Shown here: one piece after another, positions 51,785-62,734 of the stretch | Layout of the letters: each line of letters starts with the position of its first letter | How positions within the stretch are numbered: position 1 is the stretch's first letter | Assembly: GCA_963970005.1 (NCBI GenBank) | Contig: CAXAMN010022729.1 | Span: forward strand, 541,300-605,299 | Source of the DNA: Durusdinium trenchii | Taxonomy: Eukaryota; Sar; Dinophyceae; Suessiales; Symbiodiniaceae | Length of the DNA stretch: 64,000 bases | Direction: 5' to 3' | Position numbers and translations under genes: made by a program | The notes under the pieces: model-generated | What the model saw: only the letters and a program-made list of their open reading frames with translations | Told to the model about the DNA's origin: nothing | Database searches by the model: none

Positions 51785-52310
51785 TTTTATGACTTGACAA
51801 GTGTGGGCCCGGCGCCTCGCCTGTGGAACACTCGTAATCGCAACGCGTCGTCTAAAAGTTGATTTGCCTACATTTCGTGACTTGATAAGCAACAGGGCCT
51901 CAGCGCATTTGCAGCACTCGTAATCACAATGCACCGTCTAAACTTTGTATTCGTTTGCATGACTTGGCTTTCGCCGGGCCCTGCGACACTCCTAGTCACA
52001 ATACCTCGTGTGCTGGCGCCCTTGCTGCACGCTCTTGCGCGCTTGCAATGGGCATCCACACTGCGCGCTCCGGGCTGCTCCTGCCTCCAACCGTCCCACT
52101 ACGCATACGGCCAGCCTTTTGAAAACTGCTACTGCCATAATGTCCTGTTCGCTGGCGCTCTTGCTGCGCGCTCGTGTGCGCTCACACTGGGCGCCCACGC
52201 TGCGCTCTCGGGGCGCGCTCGCGCCCTCAGCAGTGATTGAGCACCGCTGGTAACAATCTCATATAGCGCCCCCACTGTAGGTTCGGCCAGCCGTTTGAAA
52301 TTGCAGAGTT
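51785..52310 (+). repeat. Two diverged tandem repeat families
   Basis: Left: roughly 85-bp units around gacttg...cactcgtaatcacaa...cgtctaaa (51,795-52,005, three copies). Right: roughly 120-135-bp units around gctggcgccctTgctgc...gcccgctc and cggccagccttttgaaa (52,012-52,310, two copies). catatagcgc also recurs at about 51,758 and 52,261. Confidence 0.65.
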
Positions 52311-52654
52311 AGCCGGGCATGTGTTTCACAAAAGGCTTCGCTTTAGACAAGAGACCTGCGTGAGTCTGCAATGGAGCTTGTGGCATACACTTTTGTATTA
52401 TGAAGGGGCCTGCGTTGGACTGTGTCGATACTTGTAGTGAATGTTTGTTTCCCACCGTGGAATGAAAACCAAAGTTCTGCAATGTCATGGTGGGGATCAC
52501 TCGAAAAAAATCTGGTTGGCCGGGCCTGCGACGGATCGCCTCCAGAGGCCCCTGCTTGGTGTGTTGCCCGTTTTTTGGGTTGCCACACGTTAAAATACCG
52601 TTAAAATTCTCGCTCTTGCTCTCTCTCTCTCTCTCTGCTGCTCACTCGCTTGAG

Positions 52655-52942
52655 GTAACTGGGGTGTTCTGCCAGAGCGCCATAGAAAGTGCACAAAATG
52701 ACCACCTTACAGTGGCACAATCGCTGATTGACAACAAAGAGGCTCACGTGGAAAGGCTGCGAACTTTGTTCGCAGAGTTAGGGGCTGGTGACGAAGCAGG
52801 CATTACGTTCTACGCATTTGAGGAGAAAATGCACGATCCAGCAGTGCGCGAGTATTTCGAAACTTTGGGCATCAACGTGTATGATGCATGGTCCTTTTTC
52901 AAGTTGCTGGATGCAGATGGCGGCGGGTTTGTGGAACCTGAG
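52655..52942 (+). CDS. Channel gene 2, exon 3 (tail and EF-hand loop)
   Basis: VTGVFCQSAIESAQNDHLTV through AGDEAGITFYAFEEKM (degenerate EF-like) to DADGGGFVEPE, where the loop is cut by an 85-bp GT-AG intron (52,943-53,027). Confidence 0.88.
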
Positions 52943-53027
52943 GTGCCTTGTTGAACATTGTTTTGTTAAGCTTTCGGTTCTGCAGAAAGCCCCGTCTCAT
53001 GTTCAAACTTGGTTTTTTAGCGGTCAG

Positions 53028-53116
53028 GAATTCTTCAGAGGCTGCTTAAAATTTCGTGGCCATGCCAGAGCAATCGAAGTGGGCAAGGTTCTTCAAGATC
53101 AGCAATGGCTGATAAG
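53028..53116 (+). CDS. Channel gene 2, exon 4
   Basis: EFFRGCLKFRGHARAIEVGK then VLQDQQWLI; it completes the EF-hand loop started in exon 3. It ends with AG of a split Arg codon. The next intron (53,117-53,509, 393 bp) has a GA donor (gacgct) and AG acceptor. Confidence 0.85.
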
Positions 53117-53509
53117 GACGCTGCAAACTTGAGTATTTTGAACACAAGAACTTGTTGGAATCAAACCTTTACACCGCTGATAAATGATCAAGGTCACGTA
53201 TTGCCGGCATTGCCATGTTGTTGCCCATCGGCCGTGAAACGAATCGATCAAACTAATTGTAGAACATTTTTTTGGTGCGCACATTGCTTAGTAAAGCACT
53301 GCCTGGGCCTGGGGGCGTTATGAGGGTCCTAGATCCTTAGATTTTGTCAAATGCGCGTTGAGTCCCCTTTGCCCGGTGTGACCTTGCTAGGATTATAGGA
53401 TGTCGGTTGGCGGTGGTGGTTATAACTATAAAAAACAAAGTACTTGCAGCCTAGTTCAGCAAACCAAACTAAATGTGACTGAGCTACGTATGAAATTTCT
53501 GGATTGAAG

Positions 53510-53654
53510 GAGCCAAAGCAAATTCCAGGCGTACGTTGAGGAAGAGCTCCATGCATTGAAGGGGCATATTTTTGCCTTGTCGGAGATATTTGCCTCACGT
53601 CCGCTTGGCCGGCGGAAGGGGTCAAAGGAAACAGCTCGATCCCGTGAGCTTTAA
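53510..53654 (+). CDS. Channel gene 2, exon 5 (C-terminus)
   Basis: Restores SQSKFQAYVEEELHALKG, matching gene 1 FQAFVEGEI, and continues to SREL and TAA at 53,652-53,654. Without this exon the frame would end abruptly in the intron. Confidence 0.82.
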
Positions 53655-55577
53655 TACAATTCTAGTGGTGTTTCACAGCCTGATGTGCACGAAGAATTAC
53701 CCAGCTAAGCTGGTTTTGTGCAGTGTGTGAGAATCGATGCATTGAGAAAGAGGGGCAGGGCATTGATGCACCGCCACTTTTCCACTGTGGTTGCTTAATG
53801 TTTGCCTTTCTCAACAGTGACCGTACCGTTTGAGCAGATGGGTGCCGAAGATATAGATTTTGTGTTTCTTGGGCTAGAAATTGTTAAAGATGCTGACGGC
53901 TGGGAATTGTTGAGGCCATGCTCAAAGTCAGGAGATGATTGGGAACTGGTCCGACTTGGGTGGTATGTGGGTGGCTGGCAGCACACGGGTTGATTCGCCT
54001 GCCACACCGCGCTTTGAGCTCAAGCGACCTCCAAACCAGTAGCTGAGAAGGCATGAACATCCCGACAGAGCTACCTGCAGAATCGCTTGGCGCAAGGCAC
54101 CACCTCGAAGAATGGCAGTGTGTAGACACTCCCTCCATGATTTTAACAATACATATATATATATATATAAGCCTTGCCGAGCAAACGTGCCCCATTTAAG
54201 GGTAAGGCTTGAAAAGAGAGCCATGGCAGCAGGCCCAGGGCAAGACAAGGCACAACATCCTCCAAAGTTCTTCAGATGTGACTTACTAAGCTTTTGCTGT
54301 ATTGACGTGCCAGTGTATTCAGGCGGCTTGTAGGGAGCCCACGGAGGAGCTGGTGGCTCTCCGTTCGTTGTCCCAAAATCAGCACCAGGACGGGTGGTGC
54401 GAGCTTGGCTAGAAGAGCGAGAGCGCGAAAGAGAGATAGAGAGAGAGAGAGAGGGAGGGAGGGAGGGAGAGAGGGAGAGAGGGAGAGAGGGAGAGAGGGA
54501 GAGAGGGAGAGAGGGAGCGAGAGAGAGAGAGAGAGAGAGAGGGAGGGGGGGGGGAGGGAGAGAGAGAGAGAGGGCCAGAAGAGCAAGAGCATGTAAGACC
54601 TCCTTATTTATGGATTACATAGACATAGAGATGGATTTCATAGACATGGATTTCATTCCTGGGGGCTGCTTTAGGAGGTGCTGAAGGAGCTGGAGAAGCG
54701 GTTCACTGCATTAGAGAAGCTTATTTCGGAATCTTTCCTACAGCCCTATGCATATGCAAGTTCACCCTCAAGCCCAAGCTTTTGGATGGAGGGCCTTACA
54801 GACAGCCTCTCTGCATCTGATCCTACATCCAGACAGGCCATGGGATTGCTGGGATATTTTTTCATGTCCTTCTTTGGGTAGAGCAACTAGGATGGAGGCC
54901 ATCGCTAGTAACGTGGAAAGAATGCGGGGTCACCCACACCTTGTTGGCACCTCGTATTCCCGCCAGGCGTCGGACAGAGTCAAAGCCGAGGAGGTTTCTC
55001 AGGCCCAAATGCTTCGGGTTTTGGTGGGTGCATATTCACAACCTCATGACCTACAGCAAGCCTTTAGCAATTAGATTCGACCACCTTACTCTAGACTCTA
55101 GTCTAGTTCAAGATTGCTTCCTTGCACCTTGCTGTCTTTTATCTTGAAATGGCACCTTTGTATTTTGTATATATATATAGTTTCCCCCTTTAAAACCAAA
55201 ACAACCTATATACCATTACAATCCATTACATATTTATACACCAGCTCATGCTTTTCTATGTCTGCTTGCATTTGCAGCACCAGCTCCCGCAAAGAGTGCA
55301 TCGCCACATTGCCAATGGTTTTCTTTCTCTTTCTTGGGTGTGAAAAGGCGCCCCGCACCCGGTGGCAGATGACCCTTGACTTCATTCCAACCTATTGTGC
55401 AAAGAGACACACACACAGACACGTGCAGGTGTCCCCCAATAGGAGGCATGCAGTTTGTCAGGGCGAAGGGTGACAATGAATAGTAGCGGAGGGTTCGTAA
55501 TCACCTATGGCGGCAGTGATAAAATGTTCCCTCTTGGTATGTACAGTGCCCCACTCACGGCAGTTGCTCATACATAG
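53655..55577. other. Spacer between channel genes 2 and 3
   Basis: No recognised gene. One short frame (53,820-53,992) reads TVPFEQMGAEDIDFVFLG, of unknown meaning. (TA)n lies at about 54,151-54,168. The 5' exon(s) of gene 3 probably lie here but were not identified. Confidence 0.5.
54415..54575 (+). repeat. Purine tract (GAGA/GGGA)n
   Basis: About 160 bp almost without pyrimidines on the plus strand: gagaga, gggagaga and a ggggggggg run. Could form triplex DNA. Confidence 0.9.
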
Positions 55578-56036
55578 AGGCAGAAGACCAAGACAAGATT
55601 TGGGGAAAGGATTATTTTTGCGGTTGGCCAGGATGACCCGCAAGAGGACTATACAACCTTCGCGGCCTTCGACGAGCAGCTAAAGTTGGGCACTCTCTCA
55701 GTTGATGCGAAGCTCAGTCGAAAGAAATTTGCCAATGCGCGGGGGCAATCAACTTTCACCAACGCTAGTCACCAACGGTGCAGAAAGAACTCTTGGGTGT
55801 CTGAGTTGGTTCGGCATCCTGGCTTCGATGCATTCTTTGCATGTGTTGTGGTGACCAATGCGGTTTTCATCGGCATCGATTTGGAGGTGAGCTTGAAACA
55901 TTCAGATCCACGACCCTTGGGCTTGCAAATTGGCCAATATTTCTACACGGTCCTTTTCACCTGTGAGTTGGCTTTGCGAATGTCTGCTGATGGCTACCAG
56001 TTCTTTTGCACTGACGACTGGCATTGGAACATATTG
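55578..56036 (+). CDS. Channel gene 3, first recognised exon (S1 to start of S3)
   Basis: The frame is open after TAG 55,575 and has no Met, so translation must start in an upstream exon. Reads EDYTTFAAFDEQLKLGTLS, S1 FFACVVVTNAVFIGIDLEV, S2 FYTVLFTCELALRMSADG and FCTDDWHWNIL. The exon ends TTG before a GC donor (56,037). Third member of the tandem trio. Confidence 0.85.
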
Positions 56037-56135
56037 GCTTCTTGGCAGCCATAGCCATAGGGTTTAAAAAGGTTTGTGAGTTTCTACACAATCTCACGCC
56101 CCTGATTGCATCCATGATCTCGATTTGTGCCTCAG
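56037..56135 (+). other. Channel gene 3 intron, 99 bp, GC-AG
   Basis: gcttct...cctcag; removal gives WNIL-DVFIVVSS, matching gene 1 WNLFDTVIVMAA and gene 2 WSLLDLGIVLTS. Confidence 0.85.
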
Positions 56136-56630
56136 GATGTTTTCATAGTCGTCAGCTCAATCTGGGAAGTTTGGGTCGATGTCAGCAATCAACTCCTTCA
56201 ACAGGATTTGCAAAGCCTTGCCGGCGCCTCCAGCCTCAAAGCATTTCGAATCATTCGAATTACTCGCGTTGTCAGAACCGTGAGGATCATGCGCCTTTTC
56301 CGCTTTGTCATGGCCCTGCGTACGATGATCACATCTATTGCCTCGACGTTAAAGTCCCTGTTTTGGGCGACAGTGCTGCTGACGTTGATCATTTACGTGT
56401 TTGCGGTGCTGTTTGCTCAGAGTGTTAATGACTTTGATTGCTCCTCTTTGCAGGACAGGGAGCGCCTGGCTTGCCACAGGTATTTTGTGGATCTGCCGAC
56501 CACAATGTTGAGCCTGTTCATGAGTATTGCTGGCGGTGTCAGCTGGGAAGAAGTCATCGGTCCACTTGGGGAAATCTCACCTGCATGGTCTGGCATGTTT
56601 CTGATCTACATAGGCTTTACCTATTTTGCT
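56136..56630 (+). CDS. Channel gene 3, S3-S6 exon
   Basis: S3 DVFIVVSSIWEVWVDV, S4 FRIIRITRVVRTVRIMRLFR, S5 LFWATVLLTLIIYVFAVLF, an extracellular loop with CSSLQDRERLAC (possible disulphide), pore LFMSIAGGVSWEEVI, S6 GMFLIYIGFTYFA. Ends GCT before gatcct (GA donor). Confidence 0.9.
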
Positions 56631-56727
56631 GATCCTTGGCTATTGAAGCTGTTGGACAAATTTTCTTTTCCTGTGAGTCAGATTTGGTTGCATTGAGTTA
56701 CTTTCCTGGGGTGTGCTGACAAGCTAG

Positions 56728-56739
56728 GTCCTCAATGTT
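56728..56739 (+). CDS. Channel gene 3, 12-nt microexon (VLNV)
   Basis: GTCCTCAATGTT encodes VLNV, the residues missing between YFA (ending 56,630) and VTATFCQSA (starting 56,845). It is flanked by AG on the left (gctag) and a GC donor on the right (gcagct). The 97-bp (GA-AG) and 105-bp (GC-AG) introns fall exactly where gene 1 and gene 2 each keep one intron. Confidence 0.8.
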
Positions 56740-56844
56740 GCAGCTGGGCCAGGTTGGGCAAGTCTATTTGTCATTTTTTTAAAGGCTAAGGCGGCTAAGG
56801 CCTCAGGTGCACAAGAATCAGGCCCCGTTTGACACTGCCCTAAG

Positions 56845-57339
56845 GTAACGGCGACTTTTTGCCAGAGCGCCATAGATAGTGCGAAAAGCGATCATACGAT
56901 GATGGTACAATCAATCCTAGATGACAAGGAGGCGCACTTGGAGAAGATCCGCGCACTCTTTAGCAAAATGTCATCTCAAGAACATGGAGGCATAACGTAC
57001 GCAATGTTCCACGACAAAATCAACACTCCTGCAGTCCAAGAGTATTTTGCAACCCTTGGACTGGATGTTTGGGATGCATGGTCCTTCTTCAAGTTGCTGG
57101 ACGCTGATGCTGGAGGCTCAGTTGAGATAGAGGAATTTTTGATGGGTTGCTTGCGGCTGCGTGGCCAAGCTACTGCAATTGATGTCGGCAAGATTTTGCA
57201 GGACCAGGAATGGATGATCAAAAGCCAAGATAAATTTTATCGATACATGGATCGCGCAATTCAAAAGATAAAGATGGAAGTCGCCTCCCTATATGCCAAC
57301 CCGCCTTTGGACCAAAGGTTTAGATGTAAAGATTTGTGA
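56845..57339 (+). CDS. Channel gene 3, EF-hand exon
   Basis: VTATFCQSAIDSAKSDHTM, an EF-like HGGITYAMFHDK, the canonical loop DADAGGSVEIEEFL, ILQDQEWMIKSQDKFYRY and a C-terminus RFRCKDL with stop at 57,339. Similar to gene 1 in one piece; gene 2 splits the same region over three exons. Confidence 0.9.
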   Translation, partial: VTATFCQSAIDSAKSDHTMMVQSILDDKEAHLEKIRALFSKMSSQEHGGITYAMFHDKINTPAVQEYFATLGLDVWDAWSFFKLLDADAGGSVEIEEFLMGCLRLRGQATAIDVGKILQDQEWMIKSQDKFYRYMDRAIQKIKMEVASLYANPPLDQRFRCKDL

Positions 57340-57663
57340 GCATTCAATGATGGTGCATGATTCCCTTTCAAAGCAGTGCCAACATCCGAAGCTTTTGGAA
57401 ACCAACAGCTCGGAAGAAATGTTTCACCCTTGGACACCTGTGGGTAGCCCACAAGTCCTATGTACGAATGGATGATTGCTGGCTCAGCAGGCCCTGTTGA
57501 GAGCAGTCAGGGCTCGACTGCTACGCTGGACACAAATCGAACCAGCTGGACACAAAGTCAACCTCTTCACGGCGAGAAAAAACATGTTGTGCCCTGTCGG
57601 GCTTTGTCAGGCCGTTTGGGAATACTGTTCACATACACATAGATAGGTATTAGTATGTATTAG

Positions 57664-57690
57664 TAAATATATATATATAAATATGTATTG
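57664..57690. repeat. (TA)n microsatellite
   Basis: aatatatatatataaatat in an AT-rich 80-bp stretch. Confidence 0.8.
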
Positions 57691-59743
57691 AATATGAATT
57701 TGTATATTATGTTTCTCTCACTCTTGCGCAAGCGAAGCTCAGCATTTTGCTAGGCCGCCCGGATTGGACTGAGCGCAGTTGCATTGGCATTGGACACCTG
57801 GCTGCACCTCAGACTTCTGTCTCTTGAACTGAACATGCGTTCTGGAGGGCAAATCACTTTTAGCAGGTAGCAGTGTTGTGCTTAAAGGCAATGCAACCAA
57901 AGAAAAGCAAGCTCGGGGGGTCGGGGGACCCTTGAAAAACTGCAGGTTTAGTTTGGTTTGTTGAGTCTATTCTTTCTTTCGCCGCTGCTGGGCTTGGATG
58001 GTTTGCTTGAGCACTCGTCCTTCATGAATTCTCACTGAATCTGTACGCTGTAACCTTTACCGAACTTTGCGTGGTCTCATTTTTTTCACATGTTGTACCC
58101 TGGGTTGAACCACTCCACCCCTTTTTCTCATCTCATTGTCCTACTCCAGCCGTTTCCGATGCTCTACTAGCTGCAACTTTTTTGTCAAAGTAATTCTTTC
58201 AATGAACCCTCACGTCATCCCTCCTCACAAGTGTTCCTCCGTTCAAGGCTAGCAGGTTTTCTGTGAAGACCTGAGCCAGTTCAGGAAAGCTCTTTGCCTT
58301 GGCACTGCGAAACATACCAGATCCTCCTCCCCTAGGCGTTTGGCTGTGTTCGAACCAAAAGACATGAGGGAGTGGTTTTGCATGCGGAGTGCTTTGCTCC
58401 AGATCGCCCGCCGCTGGTTCTGGGAGGGGCTTTGCCAAAGCCTGCATTTGGCCAGATGTCTCCCACAATGCCACCCACGTTGGAGCCTCAGACGCAAACA
58501 TTTCGAGTGCCAAGAATTCAAAGCTTTTCCAGGTACACCATGATGCCCACAATCCCGGATTCTCAATGGGGCCAGCCACCTGTTTCTGGACCAGCTGCAC
58601 CCACAATGTCCAAGGAGCAGATGCAAAGGCAGGGAAGAGACATAGACAATGTACTGAACATTTTGTTTGATGCAACATATTTGAGATCTTGAAGATATGG
58701 TCAAGCTTGTGGGGCAAGGATGTTGGATCCTTTTCAGAGATTCCTCATGCGGCCAGATCAGGCACCGGGCTGTGGCTTAGGATGAGTGAGCCCTTGCTAT
58801 CCATGTTCTGCTCCCTTGGAGAGCCTGAATATTCAGCAGTATCCACCGGACTTGTTTGAGGTTTGCCAGCAGCTCTTTGTCGCTATTGGTGCGAGCACTC
58901 GGGTGGAAGGACAAACGAAGTATTGCGTGCTGCAAAGAGAGCCATTGGCGGTATGTTCTGCAATCTCGAAGGACTCCTGCGCAACTCCTACAAGACCTCC
59001 TTCCGTATGCCGACGCCTGGCATGACACTTCCAGCCAAGGACACCCTAGCCGCAGTGCTCCCAACCACTGATACAATGTGCACACTTAGTTCACGTTGTT
59101 CCGTAGTATTTGGTTTCCAAGCTGGAAGTTTGCTGACCAAAAGCGCCAGGATGATGCTGTTCTTCGGGCGATGCAGCAGGCGAAGTGTGTGACAATGAAT
59201 GCTGTTCCTGGAGCTGTACTTGGTTTGGATGCTTACTGGCTCCTGCATGATAAATTTTTGAAGCTTAATGACAACCTCTTACCGACTAGAGCCAGACTTC
59301 CAGACTTCTAGACCCACCTACAGGCAGCTGACTTCAGGAAAATCGCGACAAAGGCAGCTGTGGGTGGGATGCAATGGAGTGGCCGCCAGGGTCAGGAGAC
59401 GATTCAACATTGGGTTCCCAAACCAACAGGCCTTCAAAGACTGCAGGCTTGGTTTTGAAAGCACCACCGCAATCAATCACCAGCGTGATTTGCATCGATG
59501 TGCACTGCTTATTAGGCCTGACCTGCCTGTACAAGCTATCGTTGTGGTCGACGGCTTGCCCCGAGTCCCCAACAGTTACTGCAGCAGTTAGCAGAGACGT
59601 GTAAATTAGAGAAGAAGAGGGAAAGGAGAGAAAAGAAGGAACACGAAGGGAGGAGAGAGAATGTACAGTAGAAGCAGTGAGGCTGAGGCGTTGTTGCGTG
59701 GGAGGCAGATGTTAGAGAAGTGATGAGAAGTGCAGAGACAGTT

Positions 59744-59756
59744 TGGAGATAGATAT

Positions 59757-59788
<32 letters not shown>

Positions 59789-59789
59789 T
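59744..59789 (+). repeat. (GATA)n microsatellite
   Basis: About ten gata/taga units. Confidence 0.92.
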
Positions 59790-60099
59790 GTAAAACTCAA
59801 GCGACTGATGGAACCATGGTTGATCCCAAACCTGCACCTGACGAACGGCTCGAACCATAGGGCCATAGGGGCCGTATCCTGATCCAACCCTTTTCGAGCT
59901 TTTGCCACGCTATGGAGAGGAAAGCGCTTTAGTGGCTGCGTGGTCCGAGGGTACAACAGTGGTACCGCGGAGCCGAGGTGCTTTGATCCGGGAAGTGCGA
60001 GAGTTTCGAGATGAGTGGAGGAGAAGAACACAAATCCCGAGGGCCTGAACGCTTTGCTGCTGCGAGTGCGAGTACGACGGGTACCAGAGAGGCTGGGGG

Positions 60100-60660
60100 C
60101 TCGGGGCGCTAGAGGGACTTCGCGCCGGGCTACGACGGGGAGACCCCGGAGACGACCTTCCGGCAGTGTGAGAAGCAGGTGCAGCTTTGGGAATTTGAAG
60201 CAGAAGTGGCCAAAGCAAAGCGGGGCGTAAAGCTGCTGCGCCAGCTGACTGGGGTGGCAGCAGTCGCTGTCGACGAGCTCGAGGTGAAGGACATCGCATG
60301 CGAGGACGGCGTGAAGAACGTCCTCAACAAGCTTCGCGAGTACTTCCTGCCCCACTTGGAAGTGTCGCTGCCACGAGCTTTCGAGACGGCGGCGTATGGC
60401 CCGCAAAGAGGCCACAAAGAGAGCTTCACTGAGTGCACCAAGCGCATGGAGCGGGCGTTCATGAACCTGGCGAAGGAAGGGGTGGACTTGCCCTATGGGT
60501 GCAAAGGGCTGCGGCTACATATGTTCCGCTAGGCCGCTCTCAACGAAGCGCAAGAACAACGGCTTCTCACCTGGGCGGAAGGGAAGTATGGCCGTTCGGA
60601 GATCACGCATGCGCTCCGAAGGCTGGACAGGTCATCCGGGACAAGGACAAGGGCAAGAGC
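60100..60660 (+). pseudogene. Element 4 gag, N-terminal piece
   Basis: YDGETPETTFRQCEKQVQLW begins a gag core: GVKLLRQLTGVAAVAVDELE, NVLNKLREYFLPHLEVSLPR, KRMERAFMNLAKEGVDLP. An in-frame TAG at 60,530-60,532 interrupts it; beyond it the same frame reads LLTWAEGKYGRSEITHALRR. Interrupted at about 60,665 by LINE B; gag resumes at about 62,735. The LTR of this element is not identified. Confidence 0.78.
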
Positions 60661-61739
60661 AGCTACTGTATGTCATGCGTGTCGTGTTCAGCTGGAGGCG
60701 TGCAGCAGGGCGACCCGCTTGGACCTCTCTTCTTCGCTGCAGCCATACAAAGCCTTGCTCAGGAACTTCGGCGTGGCCTCGACATTGGGATGTTCTACTT
60801 GGACGATGGGGTCCTCGCAGGCGACGTGGCGGCGGTGTCAGCCGCCTTGCTCCACCTGCAGCAACGGGCTGCCGCCCTTGGGCTTACTTTGAACCTTCGC
60901 AAATCAGAGGTGATTGCGATGGCTGGCGCACCAGATACAGTCCTTCAACGATACTTCCCCCTAGCGCTTTTGCAAGATCAAAGTGGGTGCACTCGGGTTG
61001 CCAAGCACTTCGAAGTACTTGGGGCACCAGTCGGCGACGACGCCTTCTGCGCCCAGCACACTGAAGGGGGCCAGCCAACTCTTGGATGCGGTTGCTGACA
61101 TCGATGACCCTCAAGTTGGCCTCCGCCTCTTGCGAACAGCTGCGGGGCATTCCAAGCTGCTCCACAGCCTTCGCTGTGCCCCGCCAGGTCCACAGTGACA
61201 GCAAGAAGCCCTCCGCAACTTTGACGTACAGGTTCGCAGTTGCTTCCAAGCCTTCACTGGTTTACACCCTGAACCTCAACAATGGGAGCAAGCCTCCCGC
61301 AGCCCAGGCTTTGGTGGCTTGGGCCTCCGAAGCGCAGCTGCAGACAGCGCCGCGGCCTACCTGGCTTCCCTTGGAGGCAGCTCGACAGCATGCGTAGGGC
61401 TGGATGGGGCCTACACACTGGTGGCAGACAGCCACGCGGCTTTGGCCTTGGCCATCTACAACAGCCAGCTCGGAACATCAGAGAATCTCACCTTGGCGAC
61501 AGCTCTCGGGATGAAACAAAAAGCTTTAACCCAGCAGCTGGACCGGGCGTCCTGGACACGACAACTAGCGTCTTCCACCTTGGCCGCCCAAGCAATCCTG
61601 CGATCTGAAGCTGAGGCGGGAGCTCGCGCGTTCCTGGCCGCGACGCCGAGTGGACGAACGCGAATGGAGCCAGCTCTCTTCATCACCGAACTGAGCCAAC
61701 GCCTGGGAATGACCGAGGCTAAAGCCAGTGAAGGCTGAG
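60661..61739 (+). pseudogene. LINE B reverse transcriptase (5'-truncated)
   Basis: Begins at RT motif B, AGGVQQGDPLGPLFFAA (about 60,690-60,740), then IGMFYLDDGVLAGD (YLDD, about 60,787-60,828) and LGLTLNLRKSEV (motif D); motif A and the endonuclease are absent. Frame changes follow: LLDAVADIDDPQVGLRLLR, then GLGLRSAAADSAAAYLASLG, then ARAFLAATPSGRTRMEPALF and ITELSQRLGM. It stops at about 61,738, where an inverted block starts. Confidence 0.78.
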
Positions 61740-61955
61740 GAAAATGTCTGCAGGCGATGGCTGCCACACTCTCGTCGTGGGGCAAGAGAAGCCCAGGCTT
61801 CTCTTTTTCAGGCTTCAGCCCAGCCAGGTCAGTCCATAAGAACAAGTGATCACGCAGGGCATTGTGCCGCTGGACACGCTCACCCCCAGCCACACAGCTG
61901 GCAGAGTGGTAGGAGAACTTGTCCAAGACCGCATCACATTGGGGGCACCATCCAT
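61740..61955 (-). pseudogene. LINE B zinc-knuckle block, inverted in place
   Basis: On the minus strand: WCPQCDAVLDKFSYHSASC, GGERVQRHNALRDHLFLW and AGLKPEKEKPGLLLP. This is the C-x2-C...H...C segment that in LINEs of this group follows the RT thumb, so its proper place is here but its strand is opposite to both neighbours. Length about 215 bp. Confidence 0.75.
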
Positions 61956-62352
61956 CATGGGCCCCACCGCCCTTGACCTCGCCGTTACGGCGCCTCTGCG
62001 GTCGGAAAGCTTAAGCGAAGCTGGCACAGTGGCCACCGCGGCAGCAGCAGCCTATGCCCAGACCAAGGCTGCCCACCTTGGCGCAGCAGCGGAGTGTGCC
62101 CGGCAGGGCATCTTCCGACCGCTGGTCTTGGAAACAACTGGCGCGTGGGAGGCGGAGGCCGCCTCCCTCCTCCGCAGGATCTCGGGAGCTGTGGCTCTAC
62201 GAACCGGCCAGGATGTTTCGCAACTTCACAGCCGGCTCTTGCAGGAAATGTGCGTGATTGCGCGTACGCATCGGGCTCGAGCTGTGCTTCGCCGCCGGAT
62301 GGGGCTGGCCCTGGCACCTGGAATGGATGCTGTGCAGCGCTTCGGCTCCTGA
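61950..62352 (+). pseudogene. LINE B C-terminal domain
   Basis: Plus strand: SIMGPTALDLAVTAPLRSES, AYAQTKAAHLGAAAECARQG, FRPLVLETTGAWEAEAASLL and RTHRARAVLRRR, stop at 62,352. The P-x-ALD-x-AVT...K...C...F-x-P-x-V-x-E-x-x-G-x-W order resembles the C-terminal (nuclease-like) tail of such LINEs. Confidence 0.7.
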
Positions 62353-62734
62353 GAGTGGCGGGCCATTCTTTCTTCGGCCCATCTGCCAGTGAGGGGATCG
62401 CGCCCTTGGTTTACCCTTGCCTGGCTTTTTCTGAATAGGGGCGTGGGTGACGCCGCTCTTTTCCGGTGCGTTCCCATCTTGGGCCTTTGAACCCTTTTTG
62501 CAAGCCCCTGCTTCCAACAACTGGCGCAAGCCGTGGTTGCTTGGACGGCTGGGGCTTTGGGTTTTTGCCAATGCCGCCCAGGTTGAGGGACTTGGGTGGC
62601 CCCTTTTCCTGCTAGGTTTTCTCCGCATCGGTGCTCCTTCTTTATGTCTCACTTGTACAGTGGTGGGCAGGGGTGACCGTGTATAGACCCCCTCCACACA
62701 AGGATGCTAATTGCGTGCTTTTTTCTCACGAGGA
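62353..62734 (+). other. LINE B 3' region, non-coding
   Basis: No clear coding. It ends with a short T run (about 62,719-62,725) before gag resumes. tatgtc occurs at 60,669-60,674 and 62,739-62,744 and could be a short target duplication. Confidence 0.4.

Larger units (their letters stand above)
49899..52654 (+). other. Channel gene 2 intron 2, 2,756 bp, GT-AG
   Basis: Joins LNV to VTGVFCQSA. It contains only repeats and short unsupported frames. The polypyrimidine tract (CT)n at about 52,618-52,637 precedes the acceptor. Confidence 0.85.
57340..60099. other. No recognised gene
   Basis: Frames of up to 172 codons occur on both strands at 58,199-58,717 and 58,777-59,250, but no known motif is seen and overlapping frames are equally open. 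Confidence 0.5.

Noticed and set aside
54272-54600. Ser/Leu/Pro or Glu/Arg repeat proteins
   Set aside because: Translation of the purine tract.
58199-59604. Possible genes of 70-170 codons
   Set aside because: Mutually overlapping frames on both strands and no known motif.
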